A stretch of 64,000 nucleotides of DNA from Adenophora triphylla var. japonica. Its lineage: Eukaryota; Streptophyta; Magnoliopsida; Asterales; Campanulaceae. The number at the start of each line of letters is the position of its first letter. Position 1 is the stretch's first letter. Below the pieces are notes generated by a model. It was not told the DNA's origin. It saw only the letters and a list, made by a program, of their open reading frames with translations, and ran no database searches. A program made the translations under genes and the position numbers. Location: assembly GCA_022495995.1 (NCBI GenBank), contig JAFEMH010001470.1, forward strand, positions 248,001 to 312,000, given 5' to 3'. Of this stretch, positions 54,501 through 63,760 are shown piece by piece.

Positions 54501-56547
54501 TTACTTTCAGATTCTAAGAGAGTAAGTACTAAATATTGTGCGTAGACTCTATTGCAAACGGCAAACTAGGTGAAAAAATATTCATAATATGGGTACAATG
54601 AAAACATGAAAACATGCATGCAGAAATGTATAATCAGTTAAGTATTCAGGTCGTAAATTTTTCTCAACCAAAGCCTTGTTTCCAACTATCTGACTTATTT
54701 TCTATATATCATTATTGTCCAGGGCATCAACCATAAGCTATCATATCCCACCCCCTCCCTGCTTATTTCTTAAGGCTTCCAGCATGCTCCAAATCATCTC
54801 GACCAACTTTCTCATGTTTAAACTCGTATAATGGCAATATATATTATTTCATACATAGGCAATTAGTAATCATCAATTCAGAATATCCTATACTTGCTGT
54901 CTTCTTATTTTCTACGGAAGAAGTAGATTAGATTAAAGAGCAAAACAGATGGATTACGAAAGGGACAAATGACAATGATAATTTTTTTTGGTAAAGTTAT
55001 GGACTTTTTTCACCGTACAACAACAACAACAACAACATTACCCCAGTGCCACAAAGACTCCCACCTACGGTGGAGTAAGAGGGGTCGGATATAGGCAGCC
55101 TTGCAACTATATTAAAGCACAGAGAGGCTGTTTCTGGATGACCCAGGATGAAAATTGCGTCAAAATTGTAAGGGACCGACGCTTCGTAACAAAGAAGCGC
55201 AAACAGTTTAGTAAGCCATTTTGATTTTCGCCATCTAAAAGGAAAATAGGGTAAATCATGAGATATATCTATTACCTCTCCTTGATGAAGTTCCATAATT
55301 ATCTACATTGATTTCCTGTGTTGTTGGGGGAGTCCACTGCTGGACTGGAGAGAAGTCAGATGGACTACTAAAGTATGGAACAACACCATCAGATGCAGAA
55401 TGTTGGTGATTGGGAAGATAATTTCCTCTTAACCAGCTTCTACTTTCTCGACTGTTTGATGACGTTGATGAGCCATATAATTGACTACCCTCTTGCGAAC
55501 CGAATGATGGTCCATCGGAATGGAAACGGAAATCCCATCTTGGAGGAGGTGAGAAGCTTGTATTGGTTCTCCGGTAGGGCTCGTTCGGACGCATGGACCA
55601 CTCCCTATTGGCTGCATTGGACCCATGTGGCCTGGCAGCCACACAACAAAGCGACCCCGTTTTAGCTATGCTTCAGAAATCTCAATACAAAAGATATCCC
55701 GCACTTCCTCAAGCTCAAACAACCTTGGCAATATCCAAGTAAAAAAGTGACTGAAATTAAATACTATCTTTAGCCATAATGAGACTACCTAGCCGCAAGA
55801 AATCCACAGCTGCCAACATACATTTTCATTACACAAGGAACATAAGCATTGTCTCAAAATAAAGAGACAGAAAACCATGAAATCTTCCTCTAGGCTGAAT
55901 GGGCTTAATATCAAACTCTGTTCATGAATTAACGGTGGAATCCCCCTGAAATCTTAAGAGAAACAAAAACCAATTCAGCCCACAATTCAAAGCCCATAAA
56001 AACTGTGGTGTAACAAAGAATTGACTCAAAAAGAGCAGCAAGAATAAACATGGGAAAACGTCCATCAAAGGATCCTACCCAATTGTCATGATAATGTAAA
56101 TAGATACAAAAGCGGCCTTGGATTTAACCACTATAACAGAACTATTTGTTGAATCCAACTTATATTCATTGAGCCAATAGAAAATATAAGCTTTATTATC
56201 TTATTGAGATACTTCCACTGGACCTTTTAGAAACTGGAAGCAGAATTGCTTAATTAGAAAAGAGGGTGTAAGAAGGGTTAAGAATGCCATTCATCTAATC
56301 ATGTAAGCACTTGAATGCTGAAGCATTACAAAATTTATCAGCAACAAAAAATCTACTTCACTAAAGGAAGAAAAAGTAAATTTGTTCATAAATGTAAAGT
56401 TCATTTCAAGACAATCAAAAAATAAAAATGAAGATTACCGAAACTTTTAGGCAAATTAAATATTATCCCTAAAGAAAGCCAACATTTTTATTCTCAAAAT
56501 CTTGAAATTTACAGGTCAACTAAAAATACCAAAAAATCAACATCAAT

Positions 56548-56587
<40 letters not shown>

Positions 56588-56720
56588 AGCTTACAGTGAA
56601 TTGGGTGTTTGAAATCTCCGAGAATTGTGCGTTTGAGGAAGAACTTGGTCTGATTGAGCTGAAGCCGAGTACAATGGAAATGTCTGCGAGTTTTGGGGGA
56701 GGGAGAAAACCCTAATATGA
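47753..56720 (-). CDS. RING-H2 zinc-finger protein gene (four exons)
   Basis: Proposed structure, minus strand: untranslated exon 1 about 56720-56595 (donor GTAAGC), exon 2 55670-55277 (donor GTAATA), exon 3 48717-48683 (35 nt between TTTTGCAG and GTAATG), exon 4 48592-47753. Phases agree at both coding junctions: exon 2 ends one base into a codon, exon 3 supplies two and then eleven codons, and exon 4 continues in frame. Expected product about 420 aa. Intron 2 is about 6.6 kb and full of inserted repeats and gene fragments. An ATA stands where an ATG would be expected at the start of exon 2. Confidence 0.75.
48683..48717 (-). CDS. RING-H2 gene, exon 3 (35-nt micro-exon)
   Basis: Bounded by acceptor TTTTGCAG and donor GTAATG. 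With the flanking exon ends it encodes LEPLFFSPATE between the exon 2 end (SSRR) and the exon 4 start (GTSAPQDSRGS), all in one frame. Confidence 0.7.
49500..50475. repeat. degenerate GTTAAGTTCACAGTTGTTTT tandem array in intron 2
   Basis: A basic unit near 20 bp is repeated about 25 times with variation, arranged in a looser higher-order period of about 120 bp marked by TTTGCAATTTTATGAGATTATTTGACATAT. The array is interrupted by the MITE at 50171-50442 and resumes after it. Confidence 0.75.
50171..50442. mobile_element. Stowaway-type MITE with TATG flanks (272 bp)
   Basis: CTCCCTCTGTCCCGCTACAA at the left and CGGGACGGAGGAAG at the right. The immediate flanks are TATG on both sides (50167-50170, 50443-50446) rather than TA directly at the ends. 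Confidence 0.7.
50492..50598 (+). pseudogene. serine carboxypeptidase-like exon fragment
   Basis: The plus-strand frame encodes GSGCSSVAYGASEEIGPF followed by INKTTSSLFLNKYSWNK. This is the nucleophile region of plant serine carboxypeptidases (canonical GGPGCSS, YGASEEIGPFRI, LNKYSWN), with Pro changed to Ser in front of the GCSS active-site serine block. It is bounded by an acceptor (GGATGCAG) and a donor-like GTTTCT, so one exon with splice signals was copied. Neighbouring exons with the Asp and His of the triad are absent. It lies antisense inside the RING gene intron. Confidence 0.75.
50870..51551. mobile_element. non-autonomous hAT (682 bp)
   Basis: Ends TAGGAATGGCAAT and (reverse complement) TAGGGATGGCAATTTT, flanked by a perfect 8-bp TSD CCGGAGAG at 50862-50869 and 51552-51559. 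Subterminal GGGTAATG and GTTCGGG motifs. No coding. Confidence 0.88.
51552..51800. repeat. GTCGCCGGAGA-type degenerate minisatellite
   Basis: GCCGGAG or ACCGGAG occurs about ten times from 50850 through the hAT to 51730, with GAGAGAG stretches. The hAT inserted into this array. The last 60 bp are GA-rich. Confidence 0.5.
52333..52566 (+). repeat. inverted repeat flanking the kinesin-like fragment, left copy
   Basis: About 230 bp, from GGCCAAACTGCTC to ACCTAAAAATTA. Matches the reverse complement of 53136-53346 at roughly 90 percent by eye. It includes a local tandem duplication of TTTAACTGAGTTAGGTCATG that the right copy lacks. Confidence 0.85.
52751..52975 (+). pseudogene. kinesin-14-like (KAC/KCA-type) first-exon fragment
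   Basis: 75 codons from an ATG preceded by a GA-rich 5' UTR (52570-52750): MSEQRNPNRWNWEVSGFE, then a RRFSISPCS segment and LATKFDKLKDEVE, ending at a GTACAG donor in phase 0. RWNWEVSGFE followed by a Ser-rich R(R/N)xSIS motif resembles the N-terminus of plant kinesin-like proteins for actin-based chloroplast movement, as I remember it. Neither coil nor motor domain is found downstream. It sits between inverted repeats, antisense to the RING gene. Confidence 0.5.
53124..53346 (-). repeat. inverted repeat flanking the kinesin-like fragment, right copy
   Basis: Reverse complement of 52333-52566, starting with a Stowaway-like ACTCCCTCCGTC (53124-53135) that the left copy lacks. The two copies enclose about 570 bp holding a 5' UTR, one exon and the beginning of an intron. 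Confidence 0.8.
53364..54985. other. remainder of RING gene intron 2
   Basis: No coding exon on either strand. A block of about 50 bp containing GGGTATSATATTTGAYACACTTGACC is duplicated at 53590-53645 and 53761-53815. Confidence 0.45.
55015..55155 (-). mobile_element. SINE-like sequence with (TTG)n tail
   Basis: On the minus strand it runs from GGGTCATCCAGAAACAGCCTC through GGCTGCCTATATCCGACCCC to a GTTGTTGTTGTTGTTG tail (55034-55018). The block AGAGGCTGTTTC...GACCC with a CAACAACAAC end is a very common dispersed short repeat in dicot genomes, related to Au/TS-type SINEs as I recall. No tRNA-like boxes or TSD identified. Confidence 0.45.
55277..55670 (-). CDS. RING-H2 gene, exon 2 (N-terminal coding exon)
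   Basis: The frame reads AKTGSLCCVAARPHGSNAAN, then YRRTNTSFSPPPRWDFRF, SASDGVVPYFSSPSDFS and WTPPTTQEINVDNYGTSSRR up to donor GTAATA. This low-complexity, conserved N-terminus is one I associate with a plant RING/U-box family. An in-frame TGA lies immediately upstream. The codon before AKTG is ATA, not ATG, and the first in-frame ATG is at 55594. Confidence 0.75.
56550..56585. repeat. (CA)18 microsatellite in RING gene intron 1
   Basis: Uninterrupted CA dinucleotides about 10 bp from the exon 1 splice donor. Confidence 0.95.
56595..56720 (-). other. RING gene 5' UTR exon and promoter-proximal region
   Basis: The minus-strand transcript would read TTAGGGTTTTCTCCC...ACCCAATTCACT then GTAAGC. 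No ATG occurs in it. The 5' limit is estimated; a T run (56750-56764 on plus) lies upstream. Confidence 0.5.
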
Positions 56721-56983
56721 CGGAGAGAACGCCACTACTTTAATGGCTACTTTTTTTTTTTTTTATGCTACGGTGCCTTTTCTCTTCCTTTTAGTTCTGT
56801 TTTATTCACTTTTATTTTAGGGGTTTTCATAAAAAATTATCTCAAAAAATATGCTATTTACAAAAGCTAAAATCTTTGAAAAAATGCGCTTTTTTCTTAA
56901 ACTTATAAAAAAAATGTGTTTCGAGTTCTCCCGCTAGTTTCAGTGTTAGAGTAACAAAGTGTCAGTTTAAAGAGTGTTAATGC

Positions 56984-57302
56984 TAGGGGTGTAATTGGTT
57001 CAGTTCAAACCGTGGTTCGAAATCGAACCAAATCAAATCACGCAGTTTAGTTCGGTTTTCAAGCAATAGTGGTTTGATTCGGTTTCAAAAATTGTCAAAC
57101 CGTATGCTTCGGTTTGATCTACGGTCTGTACCCCAAACCACGGTTTGAGATCGAACCACCAAACCGTTCAATATTAACTATAGATATGCATATCTTTCAT
57201 CTCCACCTCACATTTAGATTTGAAAACCCATAATTCTATTCATGAATTTTAGCCCTTAATCCTTTTTTCTTTTGGTTAATCTTCCTGTAGTAATGTTAAT
57301 TT

Positions 57303-57333
<31 letters not shown>

Positions 57334-57720
57334 TGTTAATTTACTTTTACATACCATTACAAAGTACTCAAAAGGTATGTTGTTATCATAAAAATTGAAA
57401 CACAATTTCAAGTTGTGTTTAAATACTGAATCTATTGTGTATGTTATGTCAGAAAAATTCAACCAAATATGACAATTAATTGTGTAGTTTGTAGTCATGT
57501 TCTAATTAATGTTTTAAGCAGTGTTCTATTTCATGATTTGAACTTTGGTTTGAATTGTGGTTTAAATCGCGGTTCAGACCGTAAAATCAAATCGCGGTTC
57601 AAATCAAACCATGGCGGTTTGATTTGGTTCGGTTTGATTTGAGATTTCTCCAAACCGATAAGTAGTGGTTTAATTCGTATATTGGCTCAAACCGAACCAA
57701 ACAAAACCATTTAACCCCTA
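56984..57720. mobile_element. non-autonomous hAT (737 bp)
   Basis: Ends TAGGGGTGTAATTGGTT and (reverse complement) TAGGGGTTAAATGGTTTTG, flanked by a perfect 8-bp TSD GTTAATGC at 56976-56983 and 57721-57728. Subterminal AAACCG/CGGTTT repeats fill both ends. It contains a secondary poly(A) insertion at 57292-57349. Confidence 0.9.
57292..57349 (+). mobile_element. poly(A) insertion flanked by an 18-bp TSD
   Basis: AATGTTAATTTACTTTTA occurs at 57292-57309 and again at 57332-57349, with 22 A residues between. A long direct repeat around a pure poly(A) block is the footprint of LINE-type target-primed reverse transcription with nothing but the tail retained. Confidence 0.6.
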
Positions 57721-57728
57721 GTTAATGC

Positions 57729-58095
57729 ATGTATTATTAAGTGCAAGTGTAAAAAAGTATCAGTGTTAGTGTAACAAAATGACAATATAAAGAGTGTTAA
57801 TGCATGTATTATTAATTGTCAGTGTTAGTGTAAAAAAATGTCAGTTTAGTGTAACAAAGGTCAGTGTAAAGAGTGTCAATGCATATATTATTAAGTGTCA
57901 TTGTAAAAAAGTGCAAATGTTATTGTTAAAAAGTGTTAGTGTAAACAAATGTCAATGTGAATAGTATCAGTTCATGTCTTATTAAATGACAGTATAAAAG
58001 AGTGTCAGTGTAGGGTAAAAAGTGTCAGTGTTAGTATAAAAAAGTGTCAGTTTGAAAAGTGTCAATGCATGTATTATTAAGTGTCAGTGTAAAAA
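57729..58095. repeat. AGTGTCAGTGTTAGTGTAA degenerate tandem repeat
   Basis: Short units (AGTGTCAGTGTAAAAA, CAGTGTTAGTGTAA) within a loose 75-95 bp higher-order unit marked by AATGCATGTATTATTAAGTG (near 57725, 57800, 57877, 57975, 58065). It also continues left of the hAT (56940-56983), so the hAT inserted into this array. Confidence 0.65.
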
Positions 58096-59103
58096 TAATT
58101 TTTTCTTAATTTTAGAAAAAAATGCATTTTTATAAGATTAATTCTTAAAAAAAAAATGTAAAATGTGATATTATAAAAAACTTTTTTTTTTGTCTTTTCA
58201 ATTAAAATAACTGATAAATGAATTTATCAATGTAAAATGTATTTATCAGCTATTTATAACTAATAAATTCATTTATTAATTTTTAAAGAGTATTTTGTAT
58301 TGATTTTTTGGTTAAACAACTTATAAATACATTTATTAGTTGTTTATAACTTATAAATGTATTTATCAGTTGTTTGACATATAAACGGAAAAAAAAATAA
58401 TTTTTTGTAATATTTTAAGATTTTTTTGTAATATTCAACTTGTGTAGTTTTTGTTTTATAATATCCATTTTTCAAAAGTATTTTTTGGTAAATGCCCCTT
58501 TATTTTATTAAATGGTTAATCTCATTTTACTATTTTAAAAGGTTTACAATGAAGTTGCACTTGGGAGCATGTAATTTTATTTTTCTTACTTAAGGGCTGA
58601 GACTTTAATTTTTTGTATCAATCCAAAACCCAATTAAATTTCTGTTAAATTTTAGATGAAAAGTTGACATGTGTCATCCAAAACCTTTACTTATTTTGTA
58701 CATATTTGTGCCATCAACATCATTTGCAATTTGCAACGGTAATCTAAAATTTCAAGATAAAGCATTATTTTGCTCCAAAAAATCTCCAAACATTGTTCTA
58801 TTATGAAACAACTCTATTTCTTGCACCAAATTTGGTGCACGGGATAGATTTGCGCTATCCCGTTTTCCTTTCTATTCTTTTGAAAATCTTTTATTTTTAT
58901 TATTTTCGATATATATGAAAAGATTGTATAATATAAAATATAAATAACACAATATATTTATATAAGTGAAATAATAATAAATACTTTAAGAATATTATTA
59001 TGTGACATAAGATTTAAAACAAATTGTTAGGAAAAGTTTGATGTAAAAAATAGTGCAAATTTTACACGGTCGGAGATGATCTAAGAAATTATTCAATGCT
59101 TAT
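58096..59103. other. AT-rich intergenic DNA
   Basis: No gene. At 58200-58390 the motif ATAAATGNATTTATCAG and its inverse recur five times. Near 58760 and 59090 AAGCATT...ATCTCC and its inverse might be the ends of a decayed MITE, but TIRs are too weak to call. Confidence 0.35.
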
Positions 59104-61023
59104 TGTAACTACCCCAACTTTTCATCAATAAATATAATTCAATTCATAAATAAAATTCCCAAATCGGGGTACCTTAACGGCTAGTACATCTAACCATAAT
59201 TCAAATGCGGAAAATAACTGTCTTTCAACCTTAACGGCTAGTATCATTCCCTAGCTTATTCAACTAAATATTAATTACATACTTCAATCCTCATAAATGC
59301 GCTGCCATCCTCGCGACTAATTTCCTCCTACTCATTACCTGAGAGGGAAAAAGAATTAAAGGTGTGAGCGAACAATGCCCAGTAAGTTCATACGAAATCT
59401 CTCCGGGTACTAAGGAAAGATGACCGAAAGAACGAAATCAATCGAATTATTCAACGATATGATAGCTATATCAATTAAAGTATAGGTACGAGTACAATAA
59501 TGAAAGATACTTTTCAAATAACAGGTTGTGGCACTATCACAAATATATATGTAATGAAGACTGTATTCACACAAGTCCGTCAATTCCAAAGTAATGATAC
59601 ACCTTTTCAGGGTGACCTTGATACAACTTTTCAGGGTGATCCTTGAATAAGAGACTCCAAGCCTGTTCAGGGCGCTCCCTTATCCCGACATATCATGATA
59701 GTCAACTACTTCATCAAGTAGTGTATAAGCGTCTAAGTCCTTTTCAGGGATTAGACTAATTCTCATAAAGTCCTTTTTAATCAGACTAATTCTTGCTAAG
59801 TCTTTTTTTTAATCAGACAAAGCTAATATATCCTTTTCAATCAGATATAGCCAACTATACTCTTTTCAATCAGGTATAGGAATTTCCACATATGGTGTTC
59901 ATAGGTACAAGAACACATTAAACACTTTCAATTACTTTATATACCCATTGAACAAAACATATCAAGGGTAAGATTCAACAAAGAACGATCATACGAGGGA
60001 TCATTTTAAAAACACTACCTGCCACTTGGTAGCATATATACTTTTAAAAACATGGAATCCTAACTCAGGGATTGAAACCAAAAGTCTAAAGAACGTAATC
60101 CCTTACCTCGATTGATTGCCCTTCCTTTGCCCCGAATCCTTGCACGAATCTACAATCATGCCAACGATATTCTTAGGGTACAACTATCTTTTATTTACTT
60201 AACCAAAAACTAACTTTAACGGCCTTTGATAAACTAAGAGTTATTTTTCCTTAACTCTCCTAAAGGTTACTCTTTCACCTCTTTAGGTTTATTGGTTTCC
60301 ATTATAGGGTTTTTAGATTCTAACCCCCTTTCAATTCACTTTCACTCATTCTACACGCACCAAACACACACAAGCACACAACACACACACGACACATACA
60401 GCTGCAGCCTCACAGACACTGTTGCACACCCACACAACACACATATCAGCACACAGGCACGCACACACCACCTCTGCACATCCAGCAGACACACCCTCAC
60501 ACACAACAGCCTTCCAATACCCACACAGCCCTAGTTTTTCTTTGTTTCTTTCCCATCCTTGGCATGTAATACTTGGTCCCCCATTGATTACATACTTATC
60601 TCCTACTCATAATTCATTACCGGTAGACTTTTAAACCATCCTACCATAAGTTTAGATTACTTAGCATGGCCTAGCAAGAATCACACAGCCTGTTTACACA
60701 GAAATTTCCTTAACGTGGCATATCAATATTCCAAAGAAAACCTCATGCTAATCCTTGGTTATAATCACAAGTAAAATTTCATAATTTCATTCACCAAGTT
60801 TCTGATTTCCTTCATTAATCTTACTTTATATTTTCTAGAGTTCTTATAAGATTTTCTATCCTATGAATCCAAACAAGAGAAGGATTGATTTCTTACCTTT
60901 GTTCTTGAGCTTGAATATAAACAATGGAAGCCTTCCTTCCCTCTCCTTTCTTCTTTCTTCTACCTCGGTTCCTTCTCTATTCTTCTTCTTTTGTTGCCTT
61001 CTTTTCTCTCCCAGCTGTAACGA
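59104..61023 (-). mobile_element. truncated chromovirus-type LTR
   Basis: The plus strand starts TGTAACTACCCCAAC, so the minus-strand LTR ends ...GGGGTAGTTACA. Layout resembles the LTR of element C: a GGTGTGAGCGAACAATGCCCAGTAAG block (59362-59387) and, further on, a pyrimidine-rich leader and a splice-donor-like AAAGGTAAGAAATC (minus, near 60900-60890). The promoter-side end is missing where the next LTR begins. It contains a TTTTCAATCAGATATAG short tandem array (59730-59880). Confidence 0.45.
60355..60535. repeat. degenerate CA/ACAC-rich tract
   Basis: An ACAC-rich imperfect microsatellite. Frames through it encode only His/Thr-rich low-complexity sequence. Confidence 0.7.
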
Positions 61024-62917
61024 TGTGTAGTTCCAATTTTTTCGAAAGATTTGTTGTTTTTCTTTTCTTTTGAAAATCAATCGAAAAAACACGGAGTCGC
61101 CACGCCATTTTTATTTTAAGGGCCAAAACTTTGAAAAATGCCCGAAATTAGAGATTTGGGTTCGGAGGTCACGTTACACGCCGGGAAGAACGTTAGTGTT
61201 CACCCGGAATGCCTCGTAAAACGAGTCTTCCAAGCATTAAAAACCATTTGTGTGTGTGTGTGTGTGTTTTGGCCAAAATAAGTTGAAACTGAAAAGCAAA
61301 AATTAGAAACTCTTTATTAGACTTTAAAAAAGTCCCATGATTTTTGGTATGATTTTTGGGTTGAGTTTTGATACTCAAAAGATTTTTTGAAGTTGAAAAA
61401 CATTTCTGCCAGAATGAAAAAGGCAGTGGACACTTTATTTTAAAATGGGTTTAAGGGCTTAAAACTCAGAATCTGGGGAAAGTCTGAGAATGAAAGTTGT
61501 TCAAAACACCTTAAATAAGGTTTATGTAAAAGAACTTTCCCCTTTGGAGGTGATTTGGTGGACCAAAACCTTCTGGAAATCTCAGATGTGAAATCTGGAT
61601 TTCCAGAGACTGATGAACTGACTTTTAAAAGAAAATTTGAAAAAGGGAGTTTTACTCACGCAAAAAATAAAGTAAAAATATATCTGAAAATCTATGGATG
61701 TTGGATACAAAAAGTGTTTTGTAGTTAACACCAAATTACAAGTTTCTGTATGTCCAAAAAATTAGACCATGGACAGAGGTCTTAGAGAAAGGCTACTGGA
61801 CAGCAACTTCCTCATGAAAAAAAACATGATTTTAAAAGGGGTTTGGCATCCATGCTTGTCCCCATTTCCTTAGGCTTTGATTAGTAGTCACTAGACATTT
61901 TAGTGGTGATCTACTATATCAAGCCATCCTTAGGGTACATTAGGACTTAAGCATTTCATTTGCTTGGGAAGGGGAATTTTATCCTTTGAAATCAAGATTT
62001 GATGTATGAAAATGGTTTTTTAGGGTTTTGAAAACTTGTTTGCAAGTAAGTAAAAGTACTTTGAAATTAATGTTGATCCTTGTAGAGGATCATCCATGGA
62101 GATGAACTTCCATGGTGATCCTTTTGGATCTAGAGCAAGAAGATGAACAAACTACATTTTGGAGTTTGAAAATGCATGCATGGATGAAAGAGTTTTAGGG
62201 TGAGGAGAAGGAGGTTATACCTATCTTCTTTGTGTTTTGTGTTTGAATGGATTCAAGGCTTGAATGTGTTTAGGGTTTGAATGTGTTTAGGGTTTGAATG
62301 TGTTTAGGGTTTGGATGTATTTAGGGCTTGTGATTAGAGTTGGCAAAAGAGAAAACAAGTAGATAACAATGAAGTCCTCTATGTTTTCTCTCTAATCCTC
62401 CTCCTAAGGGGTGATTTGAGCTTGGGTTAGTGTATGTATGAGAGTGATTTGAAAGTGTTTTGAGTGAGTGGGATTTGGGAAAGATTCAAGAGAAAATGGT
62501 GGCAATTCAAGTGAATTCCCACTATTTTCTCCCTATTTTTCGCCAAGGTGCAGTTGTAAAATGTGTTCTTCCTTCTTTATTTCTGTGACTGAAGGCCTCA
62601 ATTTATAGGCACTCTGAAATTACAAACCTATCCGCGCGGATGACTCTGTAAGCGTGCACTGTTCATTAAATGCTGCTCCAGGCTTTGGACAGGAAGAATA
62701 AAATTCAAATTAAGCAACCAGAAAATGTTCCAACCACTTCTATTTCGGGTTTTTGACCATTTCTTTTGCTTTTTTTATTCTTTTCCATGGTTTATCTTTA
62801 AATGGAAATCCCTAATCTACCCTCACTTTGTTAGAAATGTTAGGAATTGTTAGAAATGTTAAAACTTTCGTTAATTTTCTAACGAAAATACTAACAACTC
62901 AAATTGGAGCACTTACA
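61024..62917 (-). mobile_element. 3' LTR of a right-hand Tat/Ogre-type element
   Basis: Minus strand: starts TGTAAGTGCTCC at 62917 and ends ...GGAACTACACA at 61024. TATA box (TATAAATT) at 62607-62600, 310 bp from the start. U5 blocks at 61095-61235 match those at 4003-4130. A purine-rich GAGGGGCTAC precedes it at 62918-62927, so this is the 3' LTR, and the element body lies to the right beyond the window. It is a different insertion from the left element. Confidence 0.65.
62255..62330. repeat. GAATGTGTTTAGGGTTT tandem repeat in the LTR
   Basis: Four 19-bp units, TTGAATGTGTTTAGGGT, the last decayed. Each contains one TTTAGGG. Confidence 0.8.
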
Positions 62918-63389
62918 GTAGCCCCTCGGCGACGGTGCTTTCGAAGGAAGCGGGGTCGTCGATAAGAGTAAGGCTCCATATTTGACAGGATGATCGACTG
63001 ATCGAGTGGCTGGACCTAGCGATAGGCTACCTACGTATCCCGAATGGGAATCAAGCCGGCCGTAGTTCGGGTCTTTGACCCTGGAGTGACTGTTTTAGGA
63101 TGTCAACCTGGTGAGCGAGTTCTGCAGTTGTTTACTGAGAGAAACTCTGCTGGGGATAAGAGATGATCATTTTGGTCTGATGGCTGAAATTGTATATCCG
63201 CTCTGTTGGGGATAGGAATGACCATTTTCGGTCTGATGTTGTATATCCGCTCTGCTGGGGATAGGGATGACCATTTTCGGTCTGATGGTTGAACCTAATG
63301 ATAGGCTACCTACGTATCCTTAAGAGGAATCAAGCCAGTCGTAGTTCGGATCTTTGACCCTGGAATGACTATTTTGAGGCGTCAACCTG
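62918..63389 (-). other. 3' untranslated region of the right-hand element
   Basis: No ORF. It contains two copies of a 110-bp block with ATAGGCTACCTACGTATCC and GACCCTGGARTGACT (63010-63110 and 63294-63390); a third copy lies at 63842-63940. GGGGATA-type CTCTGYTGGGGATA repeats occur at 63147, 63201 and 63248. Confidence 0.55.
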
Positions 63390-63760
63390 GTAATGATGAC
63401 GTTTTAGGTGCCTCGGACCTTGATGATGATGGCGTTTTAGGTGCCTCGGACCTGGATGATGATGGCATTTTAGGCGCCTCAGACCTTGAAGATGATGGCT
63501 TTTTAGGTGCCTCGGACCTTGATGATGGCGTTTTAGGTGCCTCGAACCTTGATGATGATGGCTTTTTAGGTGCCTCGGACCTTGATGATGATGGCTTTTT
63601 AGGTGCCTCGGACCTTGATGATGATGGCTTTTTAGGTGCCTCGGACCTTGAAGATGGCGTTTTAGGCGCCTCGAACCTTGAAGATGGCGTTTTAGGTGCC
63701 TCAGACCTTGAAGATGGCGTTTTAGGTGCCTCAGACCTTGATTTGAAATGTTTTCCCTTA
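63390..63760. repeat. 33/30-bp tandem repeat GATGATGATGGCGTTTTAGG...
   Basis: About twelve units, each carrying GGCGTTTTAGGTGCCTCGGA or a variant, in lengths of 33 or 30 bp (one or two GAT/GAA triplets dropped). The repeat restarts at 63950 after the third 110-bp block. Because all lengths are multiples of three, long frames stay open on both strands (for example an 11-residue DDDGVLGASDL repeat on plus). These are most likely not genes. Confidence 0.9.

Noticed and set aside
58750..59100. Possible MITE with AAGCATT...ATCTCC ends
   Set aside because: Inverted repeats too weak and no TSD.
60292..60634. His/Thr-rich ORFs
   Set aside because: Translations of the ACAC-rich tract.
59104..61023. 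Complete solo LTR with TSD
   Set aside because: The left flank CTTAT is not found next to a plausible right end; the right side is cut by another LTR, so only a truncated LTR is called.
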